From the NCBI GenBank assembly GCA_027493615.1, contig JAOSKK010000007.1, forward strand, positions 1-64,000: a stretch of DNA of 64,000 bases, written 5' to 3'. The DNA comes from Verrucomicrobiota bacterium. GTDB taxonomy: Bacteria > Verrucomicrobiota > Verrucomicrobiia > Limisphaerales > J093. Below are positions 18,668-29,177 of the stretch, one piece after another. The position numbers and the translations under genes are program-made. A model generated the notes under the pieces. It did not search any database. It saw nothing but the letters and a program-made list of their open reading frames with translations, and was not told where the DNA came from. Position 1 is the first letter of the stretch. Every line of letters begins with the position of its first letter.

Positions 18668-21600
18668 ATGCCAGATGAAGTCCTTTTGTGCGCCGGGTGC
18701 GGATGCCGGCTCCCAGCGGCTCCCCAGAAGGCCTCTGCCCGAAGTGTCTGCTGGCCCGCGGGCTTGACCTGCTGGCCGGCCCGGCTTCTGCCGCGACGGC
18801 CATTGCCACCGACGGGGCGTCCGTTCCCGCCAGCCCGTTCACCGGCACGCGTCTGCGCTACTTCGGCGACTACGAACTCCTCGCGGAGATCGCCCGCGGC
18901 GGGATGGGCGTGGTGTTCAAGGCACGTCAGGTCAGCCTCAACCGCCTGGTCGCCCTCAAGCTCATGAGCGCCGGCACCCTCGCCACGCCCGAGTTGGTCA
19001 AGCGCTTCAAGGCCGAAGCCGAGGCCGCCGCCAGCCTCTCCCACCCGAACATCGTCCCCATCCACGAGATCGGCGAGCACCAGGGCCAGCATTACTTCAG
19101 CATGGGCCTGGTCGAAGGGCCGAGCCTGCGCGAAGCGTTGGCCCAAGTCCGGGGTTCGAAGGTCGAAGCTCGAAGGTCGCAGGTCGAAGTTGGAGGTCCG
19201 AGGTCCGAAGTCCCAAGTGCCAGGGCTGCCGCTCACTCGCGGTTCGAACCTCGGGAGGCGGCGCAACTGGTGGCAACCGTTGCCCGCGCGGTGCACTACG
19301 CCCATCAGCGCGGCGTGCTGCACCGCGACCTCAAGCCGGGCAACATCCTGCTGGACCCGAACGGCACGCCGCACCTGACGGACTTCGGGCTGGCCAAGCT
19401 GGTCGCGAAAGACAGCACCCTGACTCACACGCATGCGATGCTGGGGACGCCGGCGTACATGGCACCCGAACAGGCCCGGGGTGCTGCCAAGGATGTGACG
19501 ACCGCCGCGGATGTGTACGGGTTGGGTGCCGTGCTGTACGAGGCGCTGACCGGGTCACCGCCATTCGCGGGCGGCACGACCTTCGAGACGATCCGGCAGG
19601 TGCTGGAGCGCGAGCCGCGGCGTCCGTCGGTCTTCAATCCGGCGGTGGACCGGGACCTGGAGACGATCTGCCTGAAGTGCCTGGAGAAGGACCCGGGAAG
19701 GCGTTACAGCTCGGCGGCCGGGCTGGCGGCGGACCTCGAGAAGTGGCTGCGTCACGAGCCGATCATGGCGCGACGCACGGGGACGGGAGAACGGTTTCGA
19801 AAGTGGGTCCGCCGCCGGCCGGCGATTGCCGCCCTTACAGTGGGCCTCGCGCTTGCCCTCATCTTGGGGCTGGCCGGAGCGACTTGGGAGTGGAGCCGGG
19901 CCGAAACCAGCGCCCGCGAGCTGCGCGAAAACCTCTACGCTGCAGACATCGGGCTTGCTTTCCAGGCTTGGCAGTCAGACCGCGTGGCATACGCCAGGGA
20001 CTTGCTCGAGAAGTGGCAACCGGGCAGCCATGCGGACCTGCGCGGCTTCGAGTGGCGATACCTCTACAACCTGACACGTCCGCAAGAGGAGTTCGCTTTC
20101 ACCAACGCGACGCCGCTCGCCGGTGGGGTCTGGGGCAGCGCCCTCTCGCCCGACGACCGTTTTCTGGCCACCGGAAGCGGCGATGGACAGATTGACATCT
20201 GGGACTTTGAGCGGCGGCAGCACTTGCAGACGCTCAAAGGCGCCCCAGGCATCAGCTATGTCGTCTATTCGATGGCCATCTCCCCGGACGCTCAAACGCT
20301 CGCGAGCACGGGAGACCATGTGGATCAGAAGTTCGTGATCCACCTGTGGGACCTTGGGACCTTTGCACTGAAACGGGTGCTCCGTGGACATACGAACATG
20401 CTGAGCGGGGTCGCGTTCAGTCCGGACGGCAGGTTCCTCGCGTCGGTCGGCGGTTGGCCTTACAACACAACCAACGTCGGCCAGATCTTCCTCTGGGACC
20501 TGGATTCCGGCACCCAGCGTTCTGAACTCACGGGCCACCATTGTTCGGTGGGTTTCGGAGGAGTCGCGTTCGCCCCAAGCGGCAAGACGCTGGCCACGGC
20601 CCATGGCGACGGCGCCATTCGCATCTGGGACCTCCAGACCAAGCAGATCGCGCAAACCCTGGAAGGCCATCGCGACTTGGTGTTGGGCGTCCGAGCTTCG
20701 CCCGACGGAACCCTGATGGCGAGCGGAGGGATCGATGGCTCGGTTCGGCTCTGGCAACTGGGCGATCGGCCAAGTGGCGAAATCCTCGGTCGCCACCTGG
20801 GTCCGGTTTACTCCGTGGCCTTTTCGCCCGACGGCAAGCGCCTGGTCTCAGGCAGTCTCGACTCGACGGCCAGACTCTGGGATCTGAACCGCCGCGAGGA
20901 GATCCGCCGCTTCCGAGGGCACTCTGACCGGGTCTGGAGCGTCGGTTTTGTATCGGATGGGACCCGGATCTTCACCGGTAGCTCGGACGGGTCCACCAGG
21001 CTTTGGCGCGCGGAAGCGGACCGTTCAGCATCGGACGTCTTCCCCTACCCGAACTCTGGCGCCTTCGTGCTTTCTCCCGAGGGTCGGTGGGCCATCTGGA
21101 ACGGCGGCTGCTGGAGCGTCAACGGCATGATCCGCATCGCCACGATCACGGGAGGCTTGTGGGCATTCTCTCCTGACGGGAAGCGGTTCGTGACCCAAGG
21201 CTCCGAGCCTGGATTCCACGTCTGGAGAGTGGCAGAGGGCACACCTCAACACGTCCGCGCCATCACCACACGCACGAATCTGACGGGGATCTGGCCGTCC
21301 TTTTTCACCGGACGGGAACCAGGTCGCGCTCATCAGCGGCGGCACCACCGCCGTGATCTGGTCCACCGATTCCTGGGAGGAGATCGGGTCCGTCCACGAA
21401 CCGGGTCGGACCATCACGGCCCAAGGCTTTTCGCCCGACGGCCGCTGGCTCGCCACCGCCTACGACAACGGCCGAACGCGCCTGTGGGATGCGAGGGACC
21501 TGACCCCCGGCCCAGCGCTCGACGGCCACGGGTTGGCTATCAGGAATCTGGCGTTCTCGGACGACCGCAGGTGGCTGGCCACCGCCAGCATGGACCGGAC

Positions 21601-21751
21601 GGTGCGCCTTTGGGAGATGGCCTCCGGCGAATCCCACGCCTTGCACGGAGATTTCGGTTGGATGTCCTCGGTGGCCTTCTCGCCGGATGGTCGGATGCTC
21701 GCCTCCGCCGGGGGTGAGACCTTGCGCCTCTGGCAGGCGGATGCTCCCTGA
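18668..21751 (+). CDS. Ser/Thr protein kinase with WD40 propeller (kinase 1)
   Basis: About 1,030 residues. An N-terminal zinc-ribbon-like CxxC pair (CAGCG, then GLCPKCLLA after a frameshift near 18715) is followed by a PknB-type kinase: glycine loop [18 protein letters not shown] lysine, HRDLKPGNI catalytic loop, DFGLAKL and [11 protein letters not shown] transmembrane segment follows ([19 protein letters not shown]), so the kinase is cytoplasmic and the 10-12 WD40 repeats ([19 protein letters not shown] and similar) should be outside. A second frameshift lies near 21305. A ten-heptamer repeat (19153-19222) is inserted in the coding frame between the hinge ([10 protein letters not shown]) and REAAQLV. 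The sigma gene at 17.1 kb is the likely partner. It starts at ATG 18668. Confidence 0.88.
19153..19222 (+). repeat. heptamer tract inside kinase 1
   Basis: Ten consecutive 7-mers (GGTTCGA AGGTCGA, then AGCTCGA, AGGTCGC and so on, to AGTGCCA), 70 nt in all. It encodes a charged spacer rich in VE, RSQ and PRSE phrases that is not part of the kinase fold. Confidence 0.9.
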
Positions 21752-21824
21752 ACCTCCGGCCAACGATCTGGCACAATGCAGGTCATGCGTGCCAGCACCT
21801 GAATCGGCAGCCCGCCAGAATCCC

Positions 21825-21853
21825 TGTAACCTTCCGCGCTGTTTCCTTCGGTA
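21825..21853 (+). promoter_or_regulatory. ECF-type promoter-like site 3
   Basis: TGTAAC, 20 nt (ending TTTCCTTCG), GTA. Downstream there is only a 29-codon ORF at 21936 and a palindromic element, so its target is either a tiny product, an RNA or a lost gene. Confidence 0.6.
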
Positions 21854-21935
21854 ACTCGGCGGCGAGCGATCGCCGGAACCGTCACTTGCCGCGGTCAAAG
21901 AGCAAGTGTCGCAAACCAACAACAACGCCGGAGGA

Positions 21936-22025
21936 ATGTCCTCCGCAAACCAGGAAAGAACCGACAGTATGAAGGAAATCACCAGCTCCAGAAGTCTCAG
22001 CCGGAAGCTCCGTCTCTCGTATTGA
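21936..22025 (+). CDS. possible 29-codon ORF
   Basis: ATG 21936 directly after GGAGGA (21930-21935 region) and 83 nt after promoter-like site 3. The product is basic and Ser/Arg-rich (SSRSLSRKLRLSY at the end). It could be the start of a truncated gene, a leader peptide or chance. Nothing else gene-like lies between 21752 and 22427 apart from the palindromic element. Confidence 0.25.
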   Translation: MSSANQERTDSMKEITSSRSLSRKLRLSY

Positions 22026-22207
22026 CGATCCGGCGGGGCTGGTGGGGCATCTCCGGCTCGTTGCTGCACGAGCCTGGCATGTCCCACCAGTGGCTTCCCG
22101 AACTGCCGTAGGCACCCGGCACGGCGGCGCAGGGTCGGACTACGCCACCTCATTCCGTTCGATCTAACCCGGGTGTTTCCCAGCGCGGCATGAAACCGCG
22201 ACAGACT

Positions 22208-22277
22208 GTAGGCGCCAACGTGAGGAGGCGAAGGGTATTGCCCCTGGCCGACAACGCCTCCTCACGTCGGCGCCTAC
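22208..22277. repeat. palindromic element, family A, copy 1
   Basis: GTAGGCGCCAACGTGAGGAG at 22208 pairs with CTCCTCACGTCGGCGCCTAC ending at 22277: about 22-23 bp arms with one mismatch and a 24-nt loop. Other copies are at 42033, 46821 and, degenerate, 35111. Confidence 0.85.
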
Positions 22278-22427
22278 CGCGCGTATGGGATTCGCAGGCT
22301 GGGCACCAGGCCTGTGGCGTGAGCCAGCCGTAAGACCATCCAGCCGGGCATCCAGTTCCGTCCTTCGCTTCCAAAGGCCCGCCGTTGCCAACCTCGTTTT
22401 TCGTGATAAGCTTCCCCCACATCATTC

Positions 22428-23171
22428 ATGACCATGGCGGCTGCTGATGCGTCCACCCCGGCGTTCGGGTTTCAGACGACCCGTTGGACGGTCATCCTGC
22501 AGGCGCGCGACGCCGACAACACGGCGGGCCGGGAAGCGCTGAACTGCCTGTGCACCAACTACTGGTATCCGCTGTACGCCTTCATCCGCCGGCAAGGCGC
22601 GAGCGCACCGGAGGCCGAGGATCTCACCCAGGAGTTCTTCCGTCGCTTCCTCGAACGCGACGCGCTGGCCTGGGTCCATCCGGCGGCGGGCAAGTTCCGC
22701 TCGTTCCTGCTCGCCTGCCTGAAGAACTTCCTGGCGCATGAGCGCGAGCGAGGGCAGGCACAGCGGCGCGGGGGCGGCGTGGCTCCCCTGCCGCTCGAGA
22801 TGGGGGATGCCGAAACGCGGTTTGCACGGGAGCCGGCCGACCCGGTGACCCCCGAGCTGGTCTTCGAGCGGCGTTGGGCCTTCGCGGTGATCGAAAGAAC
22901 CCTCGATGAGTTGAAGCGCGAATACGTCCGGGAGGAGAAAGCCGAGCTGTTCGAGCAACTGCAGGGGGCTCTCCCCGGAGGTCGCGGGGCTTGTTCGCGG
23001 TCGGAGCTGGCTGCCCGACGCGGGGTCACGGTGGGTGCCATCGACGTGGCCGTCCATCGGTTGAAGAGACGTTTTGGCGCCCTGCTGCGCGAGCAGGTCG
23101 CCCAGACGGTCTCCTCGGCGGAGGAGGTCGAGGAAGAAATCCGGCACCTGATCGCGGTGCTCGGGAATTGA
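22428..23171 (+). CDS. ECF-type RNA polymerase sigma factor (kinase-linked group)
   Basis: An intact sigma factor of up to 247 residues. N-terminal [18 protein letters not shown]; region 2 [46 protein letters not shown]; region 4 [41 protein letters not shown] at 22428 or 22434. The kinase gene starts 76 nt after its stop. The group is typified by the planctomycete ECF factors encoded next to Ser/Thr kinases, where phosphorylation is thought to replace an anti-sigma factor. It serves here as the complete reference for the deleted copy at 14.7-15.0 kb. Confidence 0.93.
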   Translation: MTMAAADASTPAFGFQTTRWTVILQARDADNTAGREALNCLCTNYWYPLYAFIRRQGASAPEAEDLTQEFFRRFLERDALAWVHPAAGKFRSFLLACLKNFLAHERERGQAQRRGGGVAPLPLEMGDAETRFAREPADPVTPELVFERRWAFAVIERTLDELKREYVREEKAELFEQLQGALPGGRGACSRSELAARRGVTVGAIDVAVHRLKRRFGALLREQVAQTVSSAEEVEEEIRHLIAVLGN

Positions 23172-23247
23172 GTGTGGTGCGCGACGGCCTCCCGCTTCCA
23201 CTGACGATGGTAAGTTGTCGGCCCAGTGCCGTTTGGGGTGGAGGGAC

Positions 23248-26200
23248 ATGAGCCCGGGTGGACCCTGCGAAGAGTGCGGCGCGAGCATCCCGGCCGAGAG
23301 CCCACAGGGCCTGTGTGGGAGGTGTTTGCTCCGGCTCGGGCTCGAACCGGCTGCCGGCAGGGTGTCGAGTATCGACGCGACCGGACGCTCAAGCAGCGCA
23401 CGGACGGCGCGGCCCGGTGATCACATCGGCCGTTACCGCCTGCTCCAGGAGATCGGTCGCGGCGGCTGCGGGGTGGTTTACCTGGCCGAGCAGGAGGAAC
23501 CGGTACGACGCCAGGTGGCACTCAAGGTGATCAAGTTGGGAATGGACACACTGGAGGTGGTCGCGCGGTTCGCCGCCGAACGGCAAGCCCTCGCCCTCAT
23601 GGACCACCCGAACATCGCCATGGTGCTGGATGCGGGCGCCACGGAGGAAGGGAGGGACGAAGGGCGAAGTCTGAAGTCGGAGATCTCCACTTCGGCCCGC
23701 GACCTTCGGACTTCGAACCTTCCCCTTCCCGCCGGTCGCCCCTACTTCGTCATGGAACTGGTACGCGGGGTGAAGATCACCGAGTACTGCGACCAGAACC
23801 GGCTCTCGACGGGCGAGCGACTGAGGCTCTTCATCCAGGTCTGCCAGGCCATCCAGCATGCCCATCAGAAGGGGATCATCCACCGGGATATCAAACCCGC
23901 GAACGTCCTGGTGACGCTCCAGGACGGCGTGCCGGTGCCGAAGGTGATTGATTTCCGGAATCGCCAAGGCCACCCAGGGGCGGCTCACCGACCAGACCCT
24001 GTTCACCGCGTTCGAACAGTTCCTCGGGACGCCCGCGTACATGAGCCCGGAACAGGCCGGACTGGGCGGCTTGGACGTGGACACCCGCAGCGACATCTAT
24101 TCGCTGGGGGTGTTGCTGTACGAGTTGCTCACCGGCCAACCGCCGTTGGATCCACGTCAACTGCGCGACGCCAGCCACGAGGCCCTGCTGAAGACCATTC
24201 GCGAGGTCGAACCGACCCGGCCCTCGACCCGCCTGCGCCAAACCCGGGCCGCCGCCCGCGCCCGCCGCGGCGCGAAGTCAGAGATCACAGATCAGCGATC
24301 GGAAATCGCCTCTGATCTCGACTGGATCGTGATGAAGTGCCTCGAAAAGGACCGGACGCGACGGTACGAGACCGCCAGCGGCCTGGCCCGCGACCTCGAG
24401 CGCCATCTCCACAACGAACCGGTAGTGGCACGACCCCCGAGCACGGCGTACCGCGTTCAACGGTTCGTCCGTCGCAACCGGGTCCTGGCCATGGCGATCG
24501 GAGGGGCGACACTCGTGCTCCTGTTGGGGATTCTGGCGACCACCCGCGAGGCCCTCCGTGCCAACACCGCGGAACGCGCGCAGAGCGACCTTGCCGCCGA
24601 GGCCCGGCAACGGGCACGAGAAAACCGTTTGCGCGCCTACGCGTCGGAAGTCGGCGTCGCGTTGCAGGCCTGGGAAACGGGCAATCCATCGCGCGCTCGC
24701 GCCCTGCTCGAAGGCCAGCGGCCCAGGCCGGGCGAGGAGGATCTGCGGGGGTTCGAGTGGCGCTACCTCTACGGGCTCTTCCAACCCCGCGAAGTGGCCA
24801 CCTTCCCCCGTCCAGGAAGGGGGATTCGAGGTCTGGGCGAGTGCCTGGTCGCCCGACGGCAGGCACATCGCCATGGGGGGCTTGTTCGGCAAGGTCGAAC
24901 TTTGGGATGGGGTCGCACGGAAGCGCGTTGCAACGATCCCGGCGTTTGGAGCCGTCGTGTACAGCCTGGCGTTCTTGCCGGATGGACGAACCCTGGCTTG
25001 CCCGTTCGGGGTTGAGCATTCCACCAACGGCGAAGTCGGGGTCGCGCTCTGGGACGTCGCCAGCCAGCGGATCACCGACCGTTTCACGACGACGGGAGGA
25101 GGTTTCCCCGTGATCACCGTGGGTCATCGAGGCGGACTCCTGGCCTACGTGACCGGCCAAGCCTACGACGTGCGCTTCCGAGGGAAGATTGTCATCTGTG
25201 ACCTCACGCGCACGACGGCGCCGTTCGAGTTGGTCGGACACGAGGCGTCGCCCCTGTTTCCGGACCTTTCCCCGGACGGCCGGTGGTTGGCCACACCGCA
25301 CAGCGATGGCAGGGTCATCCTCTGGGACTTGGACCAGCGCCGGGAGCGGACACGCCTCCTCGGGCATCGTGGCCACGTGTTCGTGGCCCAGTTCGCCCCG
25401 GTCGGCTTGACCCTGGCCACGGCGGGCATCGATGGCACCGTCCGCCTCTGGGATCTGCGAGACCTCTCCGGTCCGATCCGCTCCTCGATCCTCGGGTACC
25501 ACCACAGCACGGTGTTCGGCCTGGGCTTCTCACCGGACGCCAAGCTGCTGGTCTCGGCCAGCCTCGACCATACCGCCAAGGTGTGGGAGGTCGCCGCCGG
25601 CAAGGAGATCGCGACGTTGCGAGGCCATGATCAACGCGTCTTCAGCACCGCTTTCTCCCCGGATGGCCGGTTCATTCTGACCGGCAGCGAGGACGGCACG
25701 GCCAAGATCTGGCCCGCGCCCGAACCCGCGGCCGCTGAGCCGCTGCACCATCACGACAGCGAACGGTACGGCGCGCTTGAGTTCTCCGCGGATGGCCGCT
25801 GGCTCCTGGCCGGCGAAACCAATCGAACGCTGCTTTGGCAGGTGGCGTCGCGCACCCGGTTCACGCTGGACGCGCTCCGGTGCCGGTTCTCGCCAACGAG
25901 CAACCTCCTCACCGGTTTGACCGGGAACGGCGAGTTGACGACTTGGCGCTTGGGTCAGGGGCAGCCACGCAGGCTGGCAGCGCTGACGAATGTCCCGCCC
26001 CTCCGGCTCGATCTCGAACCCGCCTTCAGCCCCCGACGGCCGTGGGCTCGCCGGCGTGACCACCAACGGTCAGGTCGCGGTCTGCAGCCTCACGGACGGG
26101 ATCCCCCGCCTCATACGCGTGCTCACCAACGGGGTGGTCAACGGCAGCCCGAGGTTTTCGCCGGATGGGCGGACGCTTGCCGCTCGGTCGGGAACCAATG

Positions 26201-26795
26201 CCTTCACGCTGTGGGACTGGCGCGAGGGACGGCGGCTGACCAGCCTTGTGGAGGGGATGCCCGCGGGGCCGCTGGAGTCCTGCACGTTTTCTCCAGACGG
26301 CCAGCTCCTTCTCACCCGGCATGGGGCGGGCGCCATCTTCGGAGGTTACACGGTCGCACTCTGGGATAACGCTGGCCGGCAGGCCCAGGAATGGATTGCG
26401 GCGGAGCACTTCGCCTTCTCGGCGGACGGTCGCTGGCTGGCCACCGGGAGCTCCCTGAGCACCCGGATCAGGCTTTGGGATCGAGTCCGGAACACTGTGG
26501 ATGAACTGCCCAGCGGCTCCGGGCCCGTGGATTGCCTCGACTTCTCACCCGACGACCGGGTACTCGCCGTCGGAACCCGTGACGGCTGGGTCAACCTGTG
26601 GCACCTGCCCAGCAAACAGGAGGTCATCTCCCTGAAGGCTCACCGTTCCCATGTCTGGCGGGCGGTCTTCTCCCCGACGGCCGAGCCCTGGCCACCGCCG
26701 GTGCCGACGGAGATCTCCGCCTCTGGACCGCACCGGCACTCAAGGAAGCCGACGCCGGCCACGAGCCGGCGCAAACGGCTGCCATCACACGATAA
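23248..26795 (+). CDS. Ser/Thr protein kinase with WD40 propeller (kinase 2, frameshifted)
   Basis: About 1,180 residues after joining frames. A zinc-ribbon-like start ([20 protein letters not shown]) is followed by the kinase: [32 protein letters not shown]. The DFG motif is broken by one extra base (ATTTCCGGAATC at 23951, where DFGIAKA is expected). Then [11 protein letters not shown], a transmembrane segment ([19 protein letters not shown]) and about 12 WD40-type repeats ([19 protein letters not shown] and similar). Further breaks lie near 24820, 26030 and 26690. Two heptamer tracts (23658-23727 and 24273-24307) are inserted in loops. It starts at ATG 23248 behind GGAGGGAC. It directly follows its sigma gene. 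Confidence 0.87.
23658..23727 (+). repeat. heptamer tract inside kinase 2 (hinge side)
   Basis: Ten 7-mers, 70 nt: CGAAGGG, CGAAGTC, TGAAGTC, GGAGATC, then reversed-sense units TCCACTT, CGGCCCG, CGACCTT, CGGACTT, CGAACCT, TCCCCTT. It sits between DAGATEEG and [10 protein letters not shown], a kinase surface loop. Confidence 0.88.
24273..24307 (+). repeat. short heptamer tract inside kinase 2 (C-lobe)
   Basis: Five 7-mers: CGAAGTC, AGAGATC, ACAGATC, AGCGATC, GGAAATC. It encodes a [11 protein letters not shown] spacer just before [13 protein letters not shown]. Confidence 0.75.
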
Positions 26796-27033
26796 CGCCA
26801 GCGACTCTCGACGCCCACGGCTCGAACCCGTCCTGGCTTGCCCTTCCCAGGCGGCTTCGCGTGGGCGATGTGGTCCGTGGGCCTTGCCCACGTCTGCAAT
26901 GGTTGGCGCCCATCGGGCGGGGACCGAGGTCGAGCGCAGTGTGCAGCGAGTAGCCGGTGTACCTGCGTGGCGCGCGATGTCCGACACATCCGCTGACCGA
27001 TCCAGCCGGCGCCGGGGGCGCAACCCAGCTCCC

Positions 27034-27062
27034 TGTAAGGTCGCATCCGATTTCCGTTTGTA
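27034..27062 (+). promoter_or_regulatory. ECF-type promoter-like site 4
   Basis: TGTAAG, 20 nt (with CCGATTTCCGTTT), GTA. It ends only 14 nt before the ATG of the Tat-signal protein, so a promoter here would give a very short leader. Confidence 0.55.
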
Positions 27063-27076
27063 CGGAGTGGCACTCG

Positions 27077-27694
27077 ATGCCGATGAACACCGCGACAACT
27101 CAAACCCGTATCGAACCAGCTCCTATGATCACACACCCATCCTCCACCGACGTCTTCGCCCCCAGCCGGCGCGGCTTTCTGAAAGGGCTGGGCGGACTCG
27201 GCGCCGCCTCCCTGGCTTGCGCCCCGTCCGCCTTGGCCGGCGCGGCCAGGTACGCGCACCGCTTCCAACTGTCCGCCACCGGAACCGTGGATGATGTCAG
27301 TCTCACCTGGCCGATGCCTGAGTTCCCGCTGCCGGATCCGGGCATCATCCTGCGTGTCCATATCGAGTTTCCTATTCACGGCCACGACATCCTCGAATGG
27401 ACGACATTCCTGGCCGCGGAGGCGGCACCGGACGATCCACTGTTCCTTGTGACCCTCTTCCGCATGCGGGTTGACCGGATCGGCCTATCGGAATCACCCG
27501 CTCCCAACTTCGGGCTGTTCGGCCCGTGCATTGAGAATCCGCCGGTACAGAACCCCGGCCACTCGCCCTGGGGTGATTTGACCGGTCGCGTGCAGACGAT
27601 CTGCGCCGAGTTCGACGAACCCGGCGATCACACAACCTTCACCCTGCTGGGGGCGTGGCTGCTGGAAGCCATGCCGGCGCCATGCGCACCGTGA
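27077..27694 (+). CDS. Tat-exported protein of unknown function
   Basis: 205 residues from ATG 27077, with GGAG nine bases upstream. A twin-arginine signal (SRRGFLKGLGGLGAASLAC) precedes a small beta-rich domain: VDDVSLTWPMPEFPLPDPGI, LVTLFRMRVDRIGL, FDEPGDHTTFTLLGAWLL. Export is presumably in folded form through the Tat system. I do not recognise the mature domain. It follows kinase 2 by about 280 nt and has promoter-like site 4 immediately before it, so it is a candidate target of the neighbouring sigma-kinase module. Confidence 0.7.
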   Translation: MPMNTATTQTRIEPAPMITHPSSTDVFAPSRRGFLKGLGGLGAASLACAPSALAGAARYAHRFQLSATGTVDDVSLTWPMPEFPLPDPGIILRVHIEFPIHGHDILEWTTFLAAEAAPDDPLFLVTLFRMRVDRIGLSESPAPNFGLFGPCIENPPVQNPGHSPWGDLTGRVQTICAEFDEPGDHTTFTLLGAWLLEAMPAPCAP

Positions 27695-27761
27695 CGGGTT
27701 CGTTGCACATTCGCGGCCCCTGGCAGGCGTTCTAGCGGCCTCAGGAATCCTCCCAATCCCC

Positions 27762-27790
27762 TGTAACTCCTCCCCCGATTTCCTTCGGTA
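27762..27790 (+). promoter_or_regulatory. ECF-type promoter-like site 5
   Basis: TGTAAC, 20 nt (with CCGATTTCCTTCG), GTA, the closest match to sites 2 and 3. It is 70 nt before the ATG at 27861. Confidence 0.65.
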
Positions 27791-27860
27791 GAGGAGTGGC
27801 CGCCGTCGCACGTGCGACAGCGGCGACTCGACATGCACCAGACAAATCACAACACATCCA

Positions 27861-28235
27861 ATGATGAACCCCACCTCTCCTTTGCGTAAAGCCATGCTCG
27901 CGCTCTGCGCGGCGACCGTCATGCTTCCCTCTCACCCTGCATCCGCCGGCGCGGGGAACCCGCAGTGCGCCGCGAAACCGAATCGATGTCGAGCGGGACA
28001 CGCGCTACACGTTCAAGGCGACTTCGAGACATCGATTCAGGTCCTGCAAGTTGACGCCCGCTGGACGGACTCGGATCTGACAAGCACGCCGCCCGACGCC
28101 CGGGGCGATTCCGGGTTCTTCTCCGTCGATGGCACCGCCTGCGTCCCCAGGGGACCGAAGAGGAGGTGGAATCGATCCACGGATCACCGGTGCCCGACGC
28201 CGGCGGTTGGGACAAGAGAGCGGCTCTCTGACTGA
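27861..28235 (+). CDS. small exported protein, unknown
   Basis: 124 residues. MMNPTSPLRKAMLALCAATV begins a signal peptide ending near ASAGA. The mature part is FETSIQVLQVDARWTDSDL followed by GDSGFFSVDGTAC; the Arg-rich end may be a wrong frame. It starts at ATG 27861, 70 nt after promoter-like site 5. It is probably the first gene of a small unit with the two unknown genes downstream. Confidence 0.45.
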   Translation: MMNPTSPLRKAMLALCAATVMLPSHPASAGAGNPQCAAKPNRCRAGHALHVQGDFETSIQVLQVDARWTDSDLTSTPPDARGDSGFFSVDGTACVPRGPKRRWNRSTDHRCPTPAVGTRERLSD

Positions 28236-28335
28236 CTGGAACAACCCGTCCGCTTGTTCAGGTATTCGTACCGGCGGAAGATCATAACTGCGAAATCGGA
28301 CACCACTCACCAATCCGGCCACTCACCTGCTCATT

Positions 28336-29158
28336 ATGAACAACAAATACCGGGTCACACTCAACGGCTTCTGGTGCCGCACCGCCTCCCGCGACAATGT
28401 GGGAAACTGGGACGGCAAGGGCGACGAAGTGATGTTCGTGACGACGACCCGCGTCGTAGCCCCGGATGGCACCACGAAGATCGACCTGTCCAGCGAAAGC
28501 GAGGTGCACGGCGATACGTGGAACCTTCCGAACCGTGTGCAAGCGGGCTCCGCCTGGGGAGGGTACGGAGGCATCGTCACCGGGGACCGGTTCCCGACGC
28601 CGACACCCTGGCGCATGACGCAGCCGGTCAACACGCGATTGTCGCCGCCCTACACGCTTTGGGAAGGTGACTGGGCAACGGGTGGTGACAGCGTGTTCCT
28701 CAGTCCCACGGTTTGGGAGTGGGACGATGGCACGAGCGCTTGGGAGATCTACCGAGCCTGGCTTGCGTCCACCGACTCGAGGTTCGGCAAGCAGGCCAAG
28801 GAGGCCTACGGGACCATCTGGCAGGCCGCGAAGCCCATCTTCGACATCGTCTCGATTGGCCTCCAAACCGCCCAGACGATGACGGGGTTCTGGGGCCTCT
28901 ACAAGGAGGCGCGACGTCCGATCGGGCTAGCACGTGACCCCGAGGATCCGGACAATGCCATTTTCAACCCGTTGGTGATCGGGCTGAACGCGGAGTCTGC
29001 CGAATGGTTGGCGACCAACAACCTCCATGGACTGGGCAACGGCATCGTCGAACTCCGCTATGCGGACGATCCCTGGCTTGCCGGCGTGTACTCCCTCTTC
29101 ATACAGATCTCGCGCGTGGCGAAGTTCACCGCGCACAGGCAGGGTCGGAACAGGTTGA
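28336..29158 (+). CDS. uncharacterised conserved-looking protein
   Basis: It starts at ATG 28336 with MNNKYRVTLNGFWCRTASRD, then NWDGKGDEVMFVTTTRVV, TGDRFPTPTPWRM, LWEGDW and SVFLSPTVWEWDDGTSAWEI. The middle (PIFDIVSIGLQTAQTMTGFW) is mildly hydrophobic. There is no signal peptide. The composition (many W, D, G) and the opening motif suggest a conserved beta-sandwich family I cannot name. The frame stays open into the next gene, so I infer a slip near 29100 and an end at the TGA at 29156-29158; this end is uncertain. Confidence 0.5.
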
Positions 29159-29177
29159 ATATCGCAGGTACCTGCCG

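Noticed and set aside
23945..24000. Programmed frameshift at the kinase 2 DFG motif
   Set aside because: No slippery heptamer or downstream structure at the site, and similar slips occur in many unrelated genes; sequencing error is simpler.
27762..27800. Site 5 as an attenuator hairpin (CTCCTC with GAGGAG)
   Set aside because: The pairing is seen here and weakly at site 2 but not at sites 1, 3 or 4, whereas GTAA-N20-GTA is kept in all five.
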